From Sanguibacter antarcticus (GTDB taxonomy: Bacteria > Actinomycetota > Actinomycetes > Actinomycetales > Cellulomonadaceae), in the NCBI RefSeq assembly GCF_002564005.1, contig NZ_PDJG01000001.1, forward strand, positions 2,542,001-2,606,000: DNA of 64,000 nt, given 5' to 3'. Within the stretch, counting starts at the first letter, position 1; the number at the start of each line of letters is the position of its first letter. Under the pieces are notes generated by a model. That model saw only the letters and a list, made by a program, of their open reading frames with translations, was not told where the DNA came from and did no database searches. Of this stretch, positions 45,722 to 54,454 are shown piece after piece. The translations under genes and the position numbers were made by a program.

Positions 45722-48700
45722 TCACCCCTCGTCCGTCACCGACCCGCCGCCGAGCGCCCCGACCAGGTGCTGCGCGCGCTTCGCCCGGTACTGGTGGATC
45801 GTCAGCGTCTGTAGCCGCGAGCTGCGTCCCGTCGGGTTGTCGACGTATCCGACCGCGGAGATGAACGGTTCGATGACGTGGATCTTCTGCAGCGGCGTGA
45901 CGATGAGGAGCTGGAGCCCGAGGTTGCGGAAGAGCTGGAGAGCGAACCGCGTCGACTCGTCAGACCCACGCCCGAACGCCTCGTCGATGACGACGAAGCG
46001 GAACGCCTTCGAGCGCACCGCACCCCAGTCGAGCTTGAACTGGTACGCGAGCGACGCCGCGAGGATCGTGTAGGCGAGCTTTTCCTTCTGCCCACCGGAC
46101 TTGCCGCCGGAGTCGGAGTAGTGCTCGTGCTCGTGGTCGTCGGTGCGGTCGCGCTCCGAGGCGGAGAGCACGAACCAGTTGCGCACGTCCGTCACGCGTC
46201 GGGTCCATGCCTGGTCGGCCTCCGACTGCCCCTCGCGGCCACGGAACCGCTCGATGATCTCCTTCACGCGCAGGAAGCGCTGCTCGGAGTACTGCTCGCC
46301 GTCCTCCGCGTCGAGCGTGTCGCCCGTGCAGTCGCGCAGCTGGCTCCGGAAGTCGCGGACCTCCGTGTTCGGGGTCGACTGCATCTCCAGGCGGATGTAG
46401 CGCCCCGGGTTGTAGTCGATCGCGCGCAGGGAGTCGTTGATGACGTCGATGCGGTCGCGGATGAGCTCGGACTGCTTCTGCAGCTCGGCGCTGAACTGGG
46501 CGATGTCCCGGATCGTGTTCGTGTTGAGGTAGTCCTTGAACTTCTCCTCGAACCTAGGCAGGTCGTCCCGGTCGAGCCGGCGCAGCAGGTCCCGGTACTC
46601 GTCTGCGGCGCGCACGTCGTCGTCCATCTCGGACGTCTCGACCGGGAACTGGTTGCTGAACCCGTGCATCTGGCGGGCGATGCTCGTCGCGAGCCGCGTC
46701 TGCTCGCTGTGGAGCGCGTCGATCGTCGCAGTGAGCGTCGCGCGGACGCGGTGCTCGGCCGCGTCGTGGTCGTCTGGCACCCCCGCCGCACGAGATGCCG
46801 CGAACGCTTCCTCGAACGCCTCGCCGATCGCGTCGAAGTGCGTCTGCACGACGCCGCGTCGCGCCTCCGCGAGCACCGACTGCGCGGCGGCGCGCTGGCT
46901 CCTCGCCTCGTCGAGCGCATGCTTCTCCCCACCGTTGCGCACGAGGAGCTCGTCGCGCTCGCGCGTCAGGTCGGCGACCTTGCGCGCCACGTCGTCGAGC
47001 GTCCGGGCGATCTCGGCGAGCTCGACGGAGTCGTTCTCGACCCGGTGCTTCTCGGCAGTGAGCTCGGCGATGTCGTTGACGACGCTCTGCCAGTCGAGCT
47101 CGTTCCAGTCGCGGAACATCTCGAGCCGGTTGAGAGCGTGCGTCCGGTCGACCAGCCCGTCCTTGCGGGCGATGAGCGCGTCGCGTCGCCCGCCGAGGTC
47201 GGCGAGGCGTGCGGTGACGCCTGCTGCCTGCGCGAGGAGCGCGTCGACCTTGGCACTGTTGGACCAGCCGAGCACGAACCGGCTGCGGTCGTCGATGCGG
47301 TCGCGGTCGTTCTTCTCGTGGTGCGTCGCCGAGTGCTTGATCTGTCCCTGGCGGGTCAGCGCGCGGGTGGCGAGGTGGAAGTCCGCCATCGTCTCGACGC
47401 AGTCGAAGGACGCGCGGCGCGCGAGCTCGCGCTCGAGCCACGGGTAGAACGCCGACTGCTTGATCTCGAGCATCTCGACGAGCATCGGCCACCGGTCGCG
47501 CTCGGTGCGGTCGAAGCGCCCGCTCACGTGGGCGGGCACACGGTGGTAGACGAGCCGCTGGCCTACGTTGTTGTCGTTGATCCACGTGGAGACGGCCGGG
47601 TAGTGCTCGACCGGGACGAGCAGGGAGAGCGCGAAGCTGCGCAGCACGCGTTCGGCTGCGCCCTCCCACGCGTCGTGCTCCGGGCGGACGGCGATGAGCT
47701 CGCCGGCGAACGGCAGCTCCTCCTCCGACAGCCCGACGTCGGCGCACAGGCGGGCCCGGACGGAGAGGCTGCCCTGCGGCAGGCTCGTCGTGCGGCCGCG
47801 CAGGCTGCTGATCTCGTCCGAGAGCTCCCGGCTGTCGAGCTTGACGTCACGGAGCGTGAAGTCGAGGTCGCCGATGGCCGACTCGACCTCCGCGAGCTCG
47901 GTGCGGGCCGTGCCGTGCGCCACGTGGGCTTCTGTACGGCGCAGCTCGAACTCGTGGGCGTCGGTCACCGACTCCAGACCCGCCGTGGCGAGGTAGCCCG
48001 CGTGCTCGCTGGCGCGACGCTCCCGGTCCGAACGAGCGTGAGCGAGCCGCTCGGTCGCTGTCTCGATCTGGGCAAGACGGTCCCCGCCCTGGCCGGCCCG
48101 CTCCAGCTCGAGCCGGCGACGCTCCCACTCCAGCGAGCTGACCTCGGCACCGAGGATCGTCAGACGCGCGTCTCGCGCGGTGACAGCGGTCTCGAGCTCG
48201 GCGATGCGGGCGGTGTGGAGCGCGTCCTTGCGGTGCGCCGTGTAGAAGCGCAGCGCGTCGCGCTGGGCGGTGGCGCGCGCGATCCGGTCCCGCAGGTCGG
48301 CGTACGTGTCGCAGTCCGCGACGATCGGCGTGAGGTGGAGGATCTGGGTGCGCGCCCTCGCGACGGCGTCGTGCGCACGCGTGAGGTCGTCGAAGTGGGC
48401 GACGAGCTGGTCGGTCCACCGTGCTGCGTCGAACGGCTCGAGCATGTGGTGCCGGACGAACTCGTTGAGGTCTCCGACCGACTTCATCGAGACCGTCTGG
48501 TGGAACAGGTCCATGGCCTGGTCGGACTCGATGCCGAGGATGCGGCGGAAGTCCTTGCCGTAGTCGGCGAACGTGTCACGGACCTGCGCACCGGACTCCC
48601 GCAGGCGCCGCCGCAGCGTGCTGATGTCACCGTCGAAGTTGGCGAAGTGCTCAGCGATGGTCATGCGCGACGTCGCGGTCACGTAGAACCTGTTGGGCTG

Positions 48701-49156
48701 GCCCTGGTCGCCGTCTTTGAGCCAGAAGACCTGCGCGAGCACCCCGAGGCCGTCGTAGCCGCGGTTCGCGAACTCCCCGAGGACCACAGAGTAGGTGCTG
48801 CCCTCCCGCAGGCCGACCGGACGGGACGTGCCGGTCGCCTCGTTGCGCTCCGACTTGTAGTACCCGGCGACGTACGAGCGCAGGGTGCGCTCGCGCGCCT
48901 CGGCGCCCGCAGCCTTGTTGTAGCTGATGCGGTTGGCCGGCAGCAGGAGCGTCGTGATCGCGTCGACGATGGTCGACTTGCCGGAGCCGATGTCCCCCGT
49001 GAGCAGGGCGTTGCGGCCCTCGAGGTCGAAGCCCCACGTCCGCTGGTCGAACGTGCCCCAGTTGAGCACCTCGAGCCGCTCGAGCCGGAAGCCTGCCCGA
49101 CGGTCGACGTCCGCGTCCGCGTCGTACAGCTCGACCGCGCTGAAGAGTCCCTGCAT
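45722..49156 (-). CDS. jetC: JetC / MksB-like SMC ATPase
   Basis: A 1144-residue SMC-like ATPase of the Wadjet/MksBEF type. Walker A is GDIGSGKST near residues 54-62, after EVLNWGTFDQRTWGFDLEGR. A long coiled-coil region fills the middle with a hinge-like globular part near 480-620. The C-terminal head has the signature SGGQKEKLAYTI and the Walker B VVIDEAFGRGSDESTRF. Such proteins form loop-extruding complexes with JetA and JetB that recognise circular plasmids. ATG 49156 overlaps the jetB stop (TGATG). No jetD nuclease gene follows. Confidence 0.93.
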   Translation of the reverse strand: MQGLFSAVELYDADADVDRRAGFRLERLEVLNWGTFDQRTWGFDLEGRNALLTGDIGSGKSTIVDAITTLLLPANRISYNKAAGAEARERTLRSYVAGYYKSERNEATGTSRPVGLREGSTYSVVLGEFANRGYDGLGVLAQVFWLKDGDQGQPNRFYVTATSRMTIAEHFANFDGDISTLRRRLRESGAQVRDTFADYGKDFRRILGIESDQAMDLFHQTVSMKSVGDLNEFVRHHMLEPFDAARWTDQLVAHFDDLTRAHDAVARARTQILHLTPIVADCDTYADLRDRIARATAQRDALRFYTAHRKDALHTARIAELETAVTARDARLTILGAEVSSLEWERRRLELERAGQGGDRLAQIETATERLAHARSDRERRASEHAGYLATAGLESVTDAHEFELRRTEAHVAHGTARTELAEVESAIGDLDFTLRDVKLDSRELSDEISSLRGRTTSLPQGSLSVRARLCADVGLSEEELPFAGELIAVRPEHDAWEGAAERVLRSFALSLLVPVEHYPAVSTWINDNNVGQRLVYHRVPAHVSGRFDRTERDRWPMLVEMLEIKQSAFYPWLERELARRASFDCVETMADFHLATRALTRQGQIKHSATHHEKNDRDRIDDRSRFVLGWSNSAKVDALLAQAAGVTARLADLGGRRDALIARKDGLVDRTHALNRLEMFRDWNELDWQSVVNDIAELTAEKHRVENDSVELAEIARTLDDVARKVADLTRERDELLVRNGGEKHALDEARSQRAAAQSVLAEARRGVVQTHFDAIGEAFEEAFAASRAAGVPDDHDAAEHRVRATLTATIDALHSEQTRLATSIARQMHGFSNQFPVETSEMDDDVRAADEYRDLLRRLDRDDLPRFEEKFKDYLNTNTIRDIAQFSAELQKQSELIRDRIDVINDSLRAIDYNPGRYIRLEMQSTPNTEVRDFRSQLRDCTGDTLDAEDGEQYSEQRFLRVKEIIERFRGREGQSEADQAWTRRVTDVRNWFVLSASERDRTDDHEHEHYSDSGGKSGGQKEKLAYTILAASLAYQFKLDWGAVRSKAFRFVVIDEAFGRGSDESTRFALQLFRNLGLQLLIVTPLQKIHVIEPFISAVGYVDNPTGRSSRLQTLTIHQYRAKRAQHLVGALGGGSVTDEG

Positions 49157-49800
49157 CAGTCGTCCGTCCCTGCGTCAGGTGTGCTGCGGGTGTGAGCGGC
49201 GGAGCCGGCCGGCGCCGCGCCGGTCGCGTGCTCGAGGTACTCCCCGAGGCGCGCGTCGAGCTCGGAGAGCCACTGGGCGTCGACGAACGCCTTGAGGATG
49301 CGACGCACCTCGAACGCCCCGCCCTCGACCTCGCGGAGGAAGCCGAGCTGGGTCGCACGCCGGACGTGCACGTCGACCTTGTCGACGAGACGCGCCTCGT
49401 TCGACGTTGACGGCAGGAACACGCGGAGCATCTCGACGATCTCGTCGCGCTCGAGGACCAGGCGTGTGTCGCCGCCCTCGGAGTCGAACTGCGCGAGCCG
49501 CTTGCGCAGCAGCGCGAGGAGGAGGCTCACCTCGAACGGCAGGCTGCGCCGCGCGACGAGGCGCAGGGTCCCCTCGCGGTCCTCGTCGTCGTCCGGCAGC
49601 GCCTGGAGGTAGCCGTAGCCCTCGGTCTCGTCGATGACGACGGTCAGCCCGATGGTCGCCACGTAGTCCCGCGCCTGGCTCTGCAGCTGCAGGAGGTCGC
49701 GCCACTGCCGCTCGTGAGTGTCCCGGTAGACGACACCCTTCATGAGCGCAGTCACGACGTACGACAGCTCCGGCTCGGAGCGGACGGACTGCTCACTCAT
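49156..49800 (-). CDS. jetB: JetB / MksE-like accessory subunit (DUF4194)
   Basis: A 214-residue protein of the DUF4194 family with tandem winged-helix character. Motifs are LSYVVTALMKGVVYRDTHERQW near the N-terminus and YGYLQALP with RRSLPFEVSLLLALLRKRL in the middle. In Wadjet complexes it bridges the kleisin-like JetA to JetC. ATG 49800 overlaps the jetA stop and its stop overlaps jetC, so the three are translated together. Confidence 0.9.
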   Translation of the reverse strand: MSEQSVRSEPELSYVVTALMKGVVYRDTHERQWRDLLQLQSQARDYVATIGLTVVIDETEGYGYLQALPDDDEDREGTLRLVARRSLPFEVSLLLALLRKRLAQFDSEGGDTRLVLERDEIVEMLRVFLPSTSNEARLVDKVDVHVRRATQLGFLREVEGGAFEVRRILKAFVDAQWLSELDARLGEYLEHATGAAPAGSAAHTRSTPDAGTDD

Positions 49801-51344
49801 CGTTCCTCCTGCGGGTCGGGGTCGGTGTCGGGGTCGGTGTCAGGGGCTGCCAGAGCCGGTGCGGATCCCGCCCGGGCGAAGGTGATCCGCGGGACCGTGG
49901 CGACGCGCTCGGTGCCGTCGGTGGTCCACCGGACCTCGTCGGTGCGCTCGGCGTCGAGCACCACGTCGAAGCGCGGGTCCTCGAGCGAGAGGTACGTGAC
50001 GAGCTCGGCGAGCCCCTGCTCGAGCGGCCGGTCCGCGACGACCTCGACCAAGGACACCTGGCCCTCGTGCTGGAGACGCTCGCGGACCCCGCGGGCGAGG
50101 CGCTCGGGGTCGACGTGCACCTGCTCGAAGAGCAGGCTCGTGTCGAAGTCGACGGCGCCGGGCTCGACGTGCTCGGAGTCGATGCGCTCGATGGTGTGGG
50201 GCCGGAAGAGCGGGCGCTCCATGGGCAGCACGATGTCGAGGTCCACGCCGTCGATCTCCGTGGCGAGCGCCACGTCGACGTCCGTGCCCGGCGGCGGCAC
50301 GTGGTCCCGGACCGCGAGGGCGCGGGACTCGATGCTGCGCAGGATATCCATGACCCGGCGGTTCTCGGCCCACACCTGGTCGTCGAGGAACCGGCGCAGG
50401 TGCTCGGACAGGACCCGGACGGTGGCCTGCGTCTGCTCCCCCGCGTCGAGCCAGTCGTAGTGGATGCGGCGCAGCCGCCTGTCCGGGCCGCCCGTCGCGC
50501 CGGGGGCGGCGACCGCGCTGATCGCGTCGAGCGACTGCACCTTGGCGACGAGGTCGGTGAACTCCTCCTGCCGCTCGCGCGAGAGGAGGAAGTCGTAGAA
50601 GGCGTGGAAGCTGCGCCCCTGGTCGGAGTCGGCGATGGAGGTCCGCGAACCGACGACCTGCTCGAGCAGCTCGCCCTTCGAGCCGTCCCAGCCGGTGATG
50701 CGCTCGCGCATGTCGCGGTCGAGCGCCCGGAAGTTCGCCTCGACCTCGCGGAAGTCGGAGAGCAGCTCGGCGGCCATGGCCGCGAACTGCTGGTAGCGGT
50801 CTCGCTGGGAGGCCGGGTCGAGGACGGTGACCCGCCCGTCGCGGACCTGGGCGATCTCGGCGTCGATCTGCGCGCGACGCGCCTCGAGCTCGGCGAGCCG
50901 GACCGCGGGGTCGGACTCGGTGCCGTGCGCGAGCTGGCGCAAGAGGTCGAAGACGGTGTTGAGGCGGGACTCGGTCCCGACGAACGACCTCCCGGCGAGC
51001 GACGCGACCCAGCCGACAGCCTTCTCGACGGCAGGCGTCGCGTCGTAGTGCGGCTCGTCCGTCCCAGGGCGGTAGTACTTGCGCAGCCAGCCGGCGTCGC
51101 GGTGCGCCCACGCGTCGAGGTAGGCCTTGGGATGACGCGGGTAGAGGGGTGTGTCCGCGTCGGTGTTGAGGGCGTAGAGCTCGTCGTCGAGGAGCGAGAC
51201 GAGCTCGGTCTCGCCGATGGACCGGATGTTCTGCTCGATGAAGACTCGTCCGAGGAACGTCAGCACGAGTGCGGCGTTGTCAGCGCGAAGGAGCCGCCAG
51301 GCGGCGCTGTCGCGGCGCAGCGCCTCGACGTCGTCGTGGTTCAT
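49797..51344 (-). CDS. jetA: JetA / MksF-like kleisin (DUF3375)
   Basis: A 515-residue DUF3375 protein, the kleisin subunit of a Wadjet/MksBEF complex. The N-terminal winged-helix region contains WRLLRADNAALVLTFLGRVF, and the conserved segment TPAVEKAVGWVASLAGRSFVGTESRL follows. The middle is helical and charged, and the end is an acidic Asp/Pro tail. ATG 51344 follows GGAAGAGAACG and is preferred to an in-frame start 24 bases upstream. It is divergent from ppdK with 143 bases between. Confidence 0.92.
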   Translation of the reverse strand: MNHDDVEALRRDSAAWRLLRADNAALVLTFLGRVFIEQNIRSIGETELVSLLDDELYALNTDADTPLYPRHPKAYLDAWAHRDAGWLRKYYRPGTDEPHYDATPAVEKAVGWVASLAGRSFVGTESRLNTVFDLLRQLAHGTESDPAVRLAELEARRAQIDAEIAQVRDGRVTVLDPASQRDRYQQFAAMAAELLSDFREVEANFRALDRDMRERITGWDGSKGELLEQVVGSRTSIADSDQGRSFHAFYDFLLSRERQEEFTDLVAKVQSLDAISAVAAPGATGGPDRRLRRIHYDWLDAGEQTQATVRVLSEHLRRFLDDQVWAENRRVMDILRSIESRALAVRDHVPPPGTDVDVALATEIDGVDLDIVLPMERPLFRPHTIERIDSEHVEPGAVDFDTSLLFEQVHVDPERLARGVRERLQHEGQVSLVEVVADRPLEQGLAELVTYLSLEDPRFDVVLDAERTDEVRWTTDGTERVATVPRITFARAGSAPALAAPDTDPDTDPDPQEER

Positions 51345-51487
51345 CGTTCTCTTCCGTCTGCGGTGCACCGACCGGTCCCGGCGGCGACATCAGGGTACGC
51401 GCTCGGGGTCGCCACCTCGGGGAAGACAGGCCACACTCGAAGGAAGGTGGCCGCACCGCGGTGGCCGCCCGGTGACTGGGGGTAGTC

Positions 51488-54196
51488 ATGAGCAGGTATG
51501 TGTACGACTTCAGCGAAGGCAACAAGGACCTCAAGGACCTGCTCGGTGGCAAGGGGGCGAACCTCGCCGAGATGACACGGCTGGGGCTCCCTGTGCCGCC
51601 AGGCTTCACCATCACCACCGAGGCGTGTCGCTCCTACCTGTCGACCGGTCTGCTGCCGCCCGAGCTGCGCGTCGAGGTGACGATGGCGCTCCGCCGCCTC
51701 GAGGACACCCTCGGCCGCAGCCTCGGCGACTTCCACGAGCCGCTCCTCGTCTCCGTGCGCTCAGGAGCCAAGTTCTCCATGCCGGGCATGATGGAGACGG
51801 TCCTCAACATCGGTCTCAACGACGCGTCCGTGCAGGGCCTCGCCGAGTTCTCCGGCGATCCCCGGTTCGCGTGGGACTCCTACCGCCGCCTCGTCCAGAT
51901 GTTCGGCAAGACCGTCCTCGGCATCGACGGCGACCTCTTCGCCCAGGCTCTCGACGACCTCAAGACGGCGCGCGGCGTCGTCTCGGACGTCGACCTGACC
52001 GCCGAGGACCTCGAACAGCTCGTCGACACGTTCAAGGCGATCGTCCGTGACCACTCTGGCCGCGACTTCCCCCAGCACCCCCGCGAGCAGCTCGACCTCA
52101 CGATCGCCGCGATCTTCACGTCCTGGAACACCGACCGCGCCCGGCTGTACCGTCGCCGCGAGCGCATCCCCGACGACCTGGGCACGGCGGTCACGGTCAT
52201 GTCGATGGTGTTCGGGAACCTCGGCGACACGTCCGGCACCGGTGTGTGCTTCACGCGCGACCCGTCCACCGGGGTCGTGGGCACGTACGGCGACTACCTC
52301 GTCAACGCCCAGGGCGAGGACGTGGTCTCGGGCATCCGCAACACGTTGTCGCTGCAGGACTTCGCGGAGCTCGACCATGCGGCGCACAACGAGCTCCAGG
52401 TCGCGATGCGGCGCCTGGAGACGCACTACCGGGACCTGTGCGACATCGAGTTCACAGTCGAGCGCGGCAAGCTGTGGATGCTCCAGACCCGCGTGGGCAA
52501 GCGCACGGCGGCGGCGGCGTTCCGGATCGCGATCCAGCTGGTCGACGAGAACCTCATCACGATGGACGAGGCGCTCAGCCGGGTCAGCGGTGCGCAGCTC
52601 GACAAGCTCTTGTTCCCGCAGTTCGGTCCGCACTCGAACGAGCTGCTGACGACCGCGATGCCCGCCTCGCCGGGGGCTGCGGTCGGTTCGGTCGTCTTCG
52701 ACTCCCCCACCGCCGAGGCGTGGGCTGCGGAGGGCAAGGACGTCATCCTCGTGCGGCGCGAGACCAACCCAGACGACCTCTCGGGCATGATCGCGGCGGT
52801 CGGCGTCATCACGTCGCGCGGCGGCAAGACGTCCCACGCCGCCGTGGTGGCGCGCGGCATGGGGCTCACGTGCGTGGTGGGGGCGCACGAGGTGAGCGTC
52901 GACCCGGTCGCTCGCACGTTCACGGTGGGAGACCGCACGGTGCACGAGGGCGACCGCATCGCGATCGACGGCGGGACGGGCGAGATGTTCCTCGGCGACG
53001 TGCCGGTGGATGCGTCGCCGGTGGTGCGCTACCTGAGGGACGGGCTCGAGGCCACGCTGGAGACGACGAAGGACGACCAGGACGTCACCGACCTCGTCAA
53101 GGCCGTCCACCTCGTCCTCACGCACGCGGACGAGGTGCGCCGCCTGCACGTGCACGCGAACGCGGACACCCCCGAGGACGCCCACCGGGCCCGCTCTCTC
53201 GGTGCCGAGGGCATCGGGCTGTGCCGGACGGAGCACATGTTCCTCGGCGAGCGGCGCGTGCTCATCGAGCGCATCGTCCTCGCCGACGAGGACGCCGAGC
53301 GCCAGGCGGCGATGGATGCGCTCGTCCCGTTGCAGCGGACCGACTTCTTGGGGCTCCTCACGGAGATGGACGGGCTGCCGTGCACCATCCGGCTCATCGA
53401 TCCGCCGCTGCACGAGTTCCTCCCGGACTACACCGACCTCGCGGTGAAGGTCGCGCTCGCTGAGGCTGCGGGAACGCCGAACGCGCACGACGTCACGGTG
53501 CTCGCTGCCGTCGCACGGATGCACGAGTCCAACCCGATGCTCGGGCTGCGCGGCGTGCGGCTCGGTCTGCTCCTGCCGGGGCTCTTCGCCCTGCAGGTGC
53601 GAGCGCTCGCCGAGGCTGCGGTGGAGCGCATCAAGGCGGGCGGGGACCCGCACCCCGAGATCATGGTTCCGCTCGTCGCGTCGGTCATGGAGCTGCACCT
53701 CGTGCGGGACCAGGCGGAAGCGATCGTCGCGGAGGTCGCGGAGCGGGAGGGCGTGACGCTCAGGATCCCGGTCGGCGCGATGATCGAGCTGCCCCGTGCG
53801 GCGCTCACGGCGGGGCGCATCGCCACGGCGGCGGACTTCTTCTCGTTCGGGACGAACGACCTCACGCAGACCACGTGGGGGTTCTCGCGGGACGACGTCG
53901 AGGCGGCGTTCTTCTCGACGTACCGGGCCAACGGCGTCCTCACGGTGTCCCCGTTCGAGACGATCGACGCGCTGGGTGTCGGTGAGCTCGTCCGCATCGG
54001 GGTCGAGCAAGCACGCTCGACCCGGCCGGACATCACTCTCGGTGTCTGCGGGGAGCACGGCGGGGACCCGGAGTCGATCGCGTTCTTCCACCGGGTGGGC
54101 CTGGACTACATCTCGTGCTCGCCGTTCCGCGTGCCGGTCGCGCGGCTCGAGGCGGGCAGGGCTGCAGTGGCGCCGCCGGACGGTGAGACGTCGTGA
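51488..54196 (+). CDS. ppdK: Pyruvate, phosphate dikinase
   Basis: A 902-residue cytoplasmic enzyme that interconverts pyruvate + ATP + Pi and PEP + AMP + PPi. The N-terminal ATP-grasp domain begins with YDFSEGNKDLKDLLGGKGANL. The phosphohistidine domain has GGKTSHAAVVARGMG with His450 as the catalytic residue and a preceding Thr-Ser pair. The C-terminal PEP domain has SLGAEGIGLCRTEHMF and FGTNDLTQTTWGFSRDD. GGGGGTAGTC precedes the ATG. The enzyme makes PPi in the PEP direction, which would suit the membrane pyrophosphatase encoded 16 kb away; that link is inference. Confidence 0.96.
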   Translation: MSRYVYDFSEGNKDLKDLLGGKGANLAEMTRLGLPVPPGFTITTEACRSYLSTGLLPPELRVEVTMALRRLEDTLGRSLGDFHEPLLVSVRSGAKFSMPGMMETVLNIGLNDASVQGLAEFSGDPRFAWDSYRRLVQMFGKTVLGIDGDLFAQALDDLKTARGVVSDVDLTAEDLEQLVDTFKAIVRDHSGRDFPQHPREQLDLTIAAIFTSWNTDRARLYRRRERIPDDLGTAVTVMSMVFGNLGDTSGTGVCFTRDPSTGVVGTYGDYLVNAQGEDVVSGIRNTLSLQDFAELDHAAHNELQVAMRRLETHYRDLCDIEFTVERGKLWMLQTRVGKRTAAAAFRIAIQLVDENLITMDEALSRVSGAQLDKLLFPQFGPHSNELLTTAMPASPGAAVGSVVFDSPTAEAWAAEGKDVILVRRETNPDDLSGMIAAVGVITSRGGKTSHAAVVARGMGLTCVVGAHEVSVDPVARTFTVGDRTVHEGDRIAIDGGTGEMFLGDVPVDASPVVRYLRDGLEATLETTKDDQDVTDLVKAVHLVLTHADEVRRLHVHANADTPEDAHRARSLGAEGIGLCRTEHMFLGERRVLIERIVLADEDAERQAAMDALVPLQRTDFLGLLTEMDGLPCTIRLIDPPLHEFLPDYTDLAVKVALAEAAGTPNAHDVTVLAAVARMHESNPMLGLRGVRLGLLLPGLFALQVRALAEAAVERIKAGGDPHPEIMVPLVASVMELHLVRDQAEAIVAEVAEREGVTLRIPVGAMIELPRAALTAGRIATAADFFSFGTNDLTQTTWGFSRDDVEAAFFSTYRANGVLTVSPFETIDALGVGELVRIGVEQARSTRPDITLGVCGEHGGDPESIAFFHRVGLDYISCSPFRVPVARLEAGRAAVAPPDGETS

Positions 54197-54205
54197 GGGT
54201 GACGC

Positions 54206-54352
54206 TCAGGTCCAGGAGCCGCTGACCCAGGAGAACGTGACGAGCGCGACGACGACGACGACCTCGAGGACGAACAGGACCGCGGTCCACCGCCGGACCT
54301 TGCGCGGGGCACGACCGATCGCGCTCTCCTGGGTCTGCGTCTCGTGCTGCAT
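54206..54352 (-). CDS. 48-residue single-span membrane protein
   Basis: A short convergent gene 9 bases past ppdK. Its ATG at 54352 has GGAGGGG immediately upstream. The protein has a polar N-terminus (MQHETQTQESAIGRAPRK), basic residues VRRW, then one hydrophobic helix of about 19 residues (VLFVLEVVVVVALVTFSW) and a short SGSWT tail. Topology is N-in by the positive-inside rule. It is too short for most gene callers. No family recognised; possibly a small membrane regulator. Confidence 0.7.
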   Translation of the reverse strand: MQHETQTQESAIGRAPRKVRRWTAVLFVLEVVVVVALVTFSWVSGSWT

Positions 54353-54454
54353 ACCCCTCCATCGGCACCCCCCGACCGAACATGAGTCGAGGCTCGTGAG
54401 ATCGCCCGGTGGTCACCCAGCGGGCGTCGGGAGCGCCCCAGGTAATGTTCAGCC

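Noticed and set aside
42431..45814. Very long plus-strand open frame of 1127 codons opposite the 1021-residue repeat protein
   Set aside because: Arg/Val/Asp-rich translation without family features. It is the antisense by-product of a GC-rich, repeat-coding gene that has signal peptide, ribosome-binding site and recognisable repeats on the minus strand.
45878..49195. Plus-strand open frame of 1105 codons opposite jetC
   Set aside because: jetC has Walker A, signature and Walker B motifs; the opposite frame is an antisense artefact rich in Arg, Glu and Val.
51761..54091. Minus-strand open frame of 776 codons opposite ppdK
   Set aside because: ppdK is complete with its catalytic histidine; the opposite frame is Arg-rich noise.
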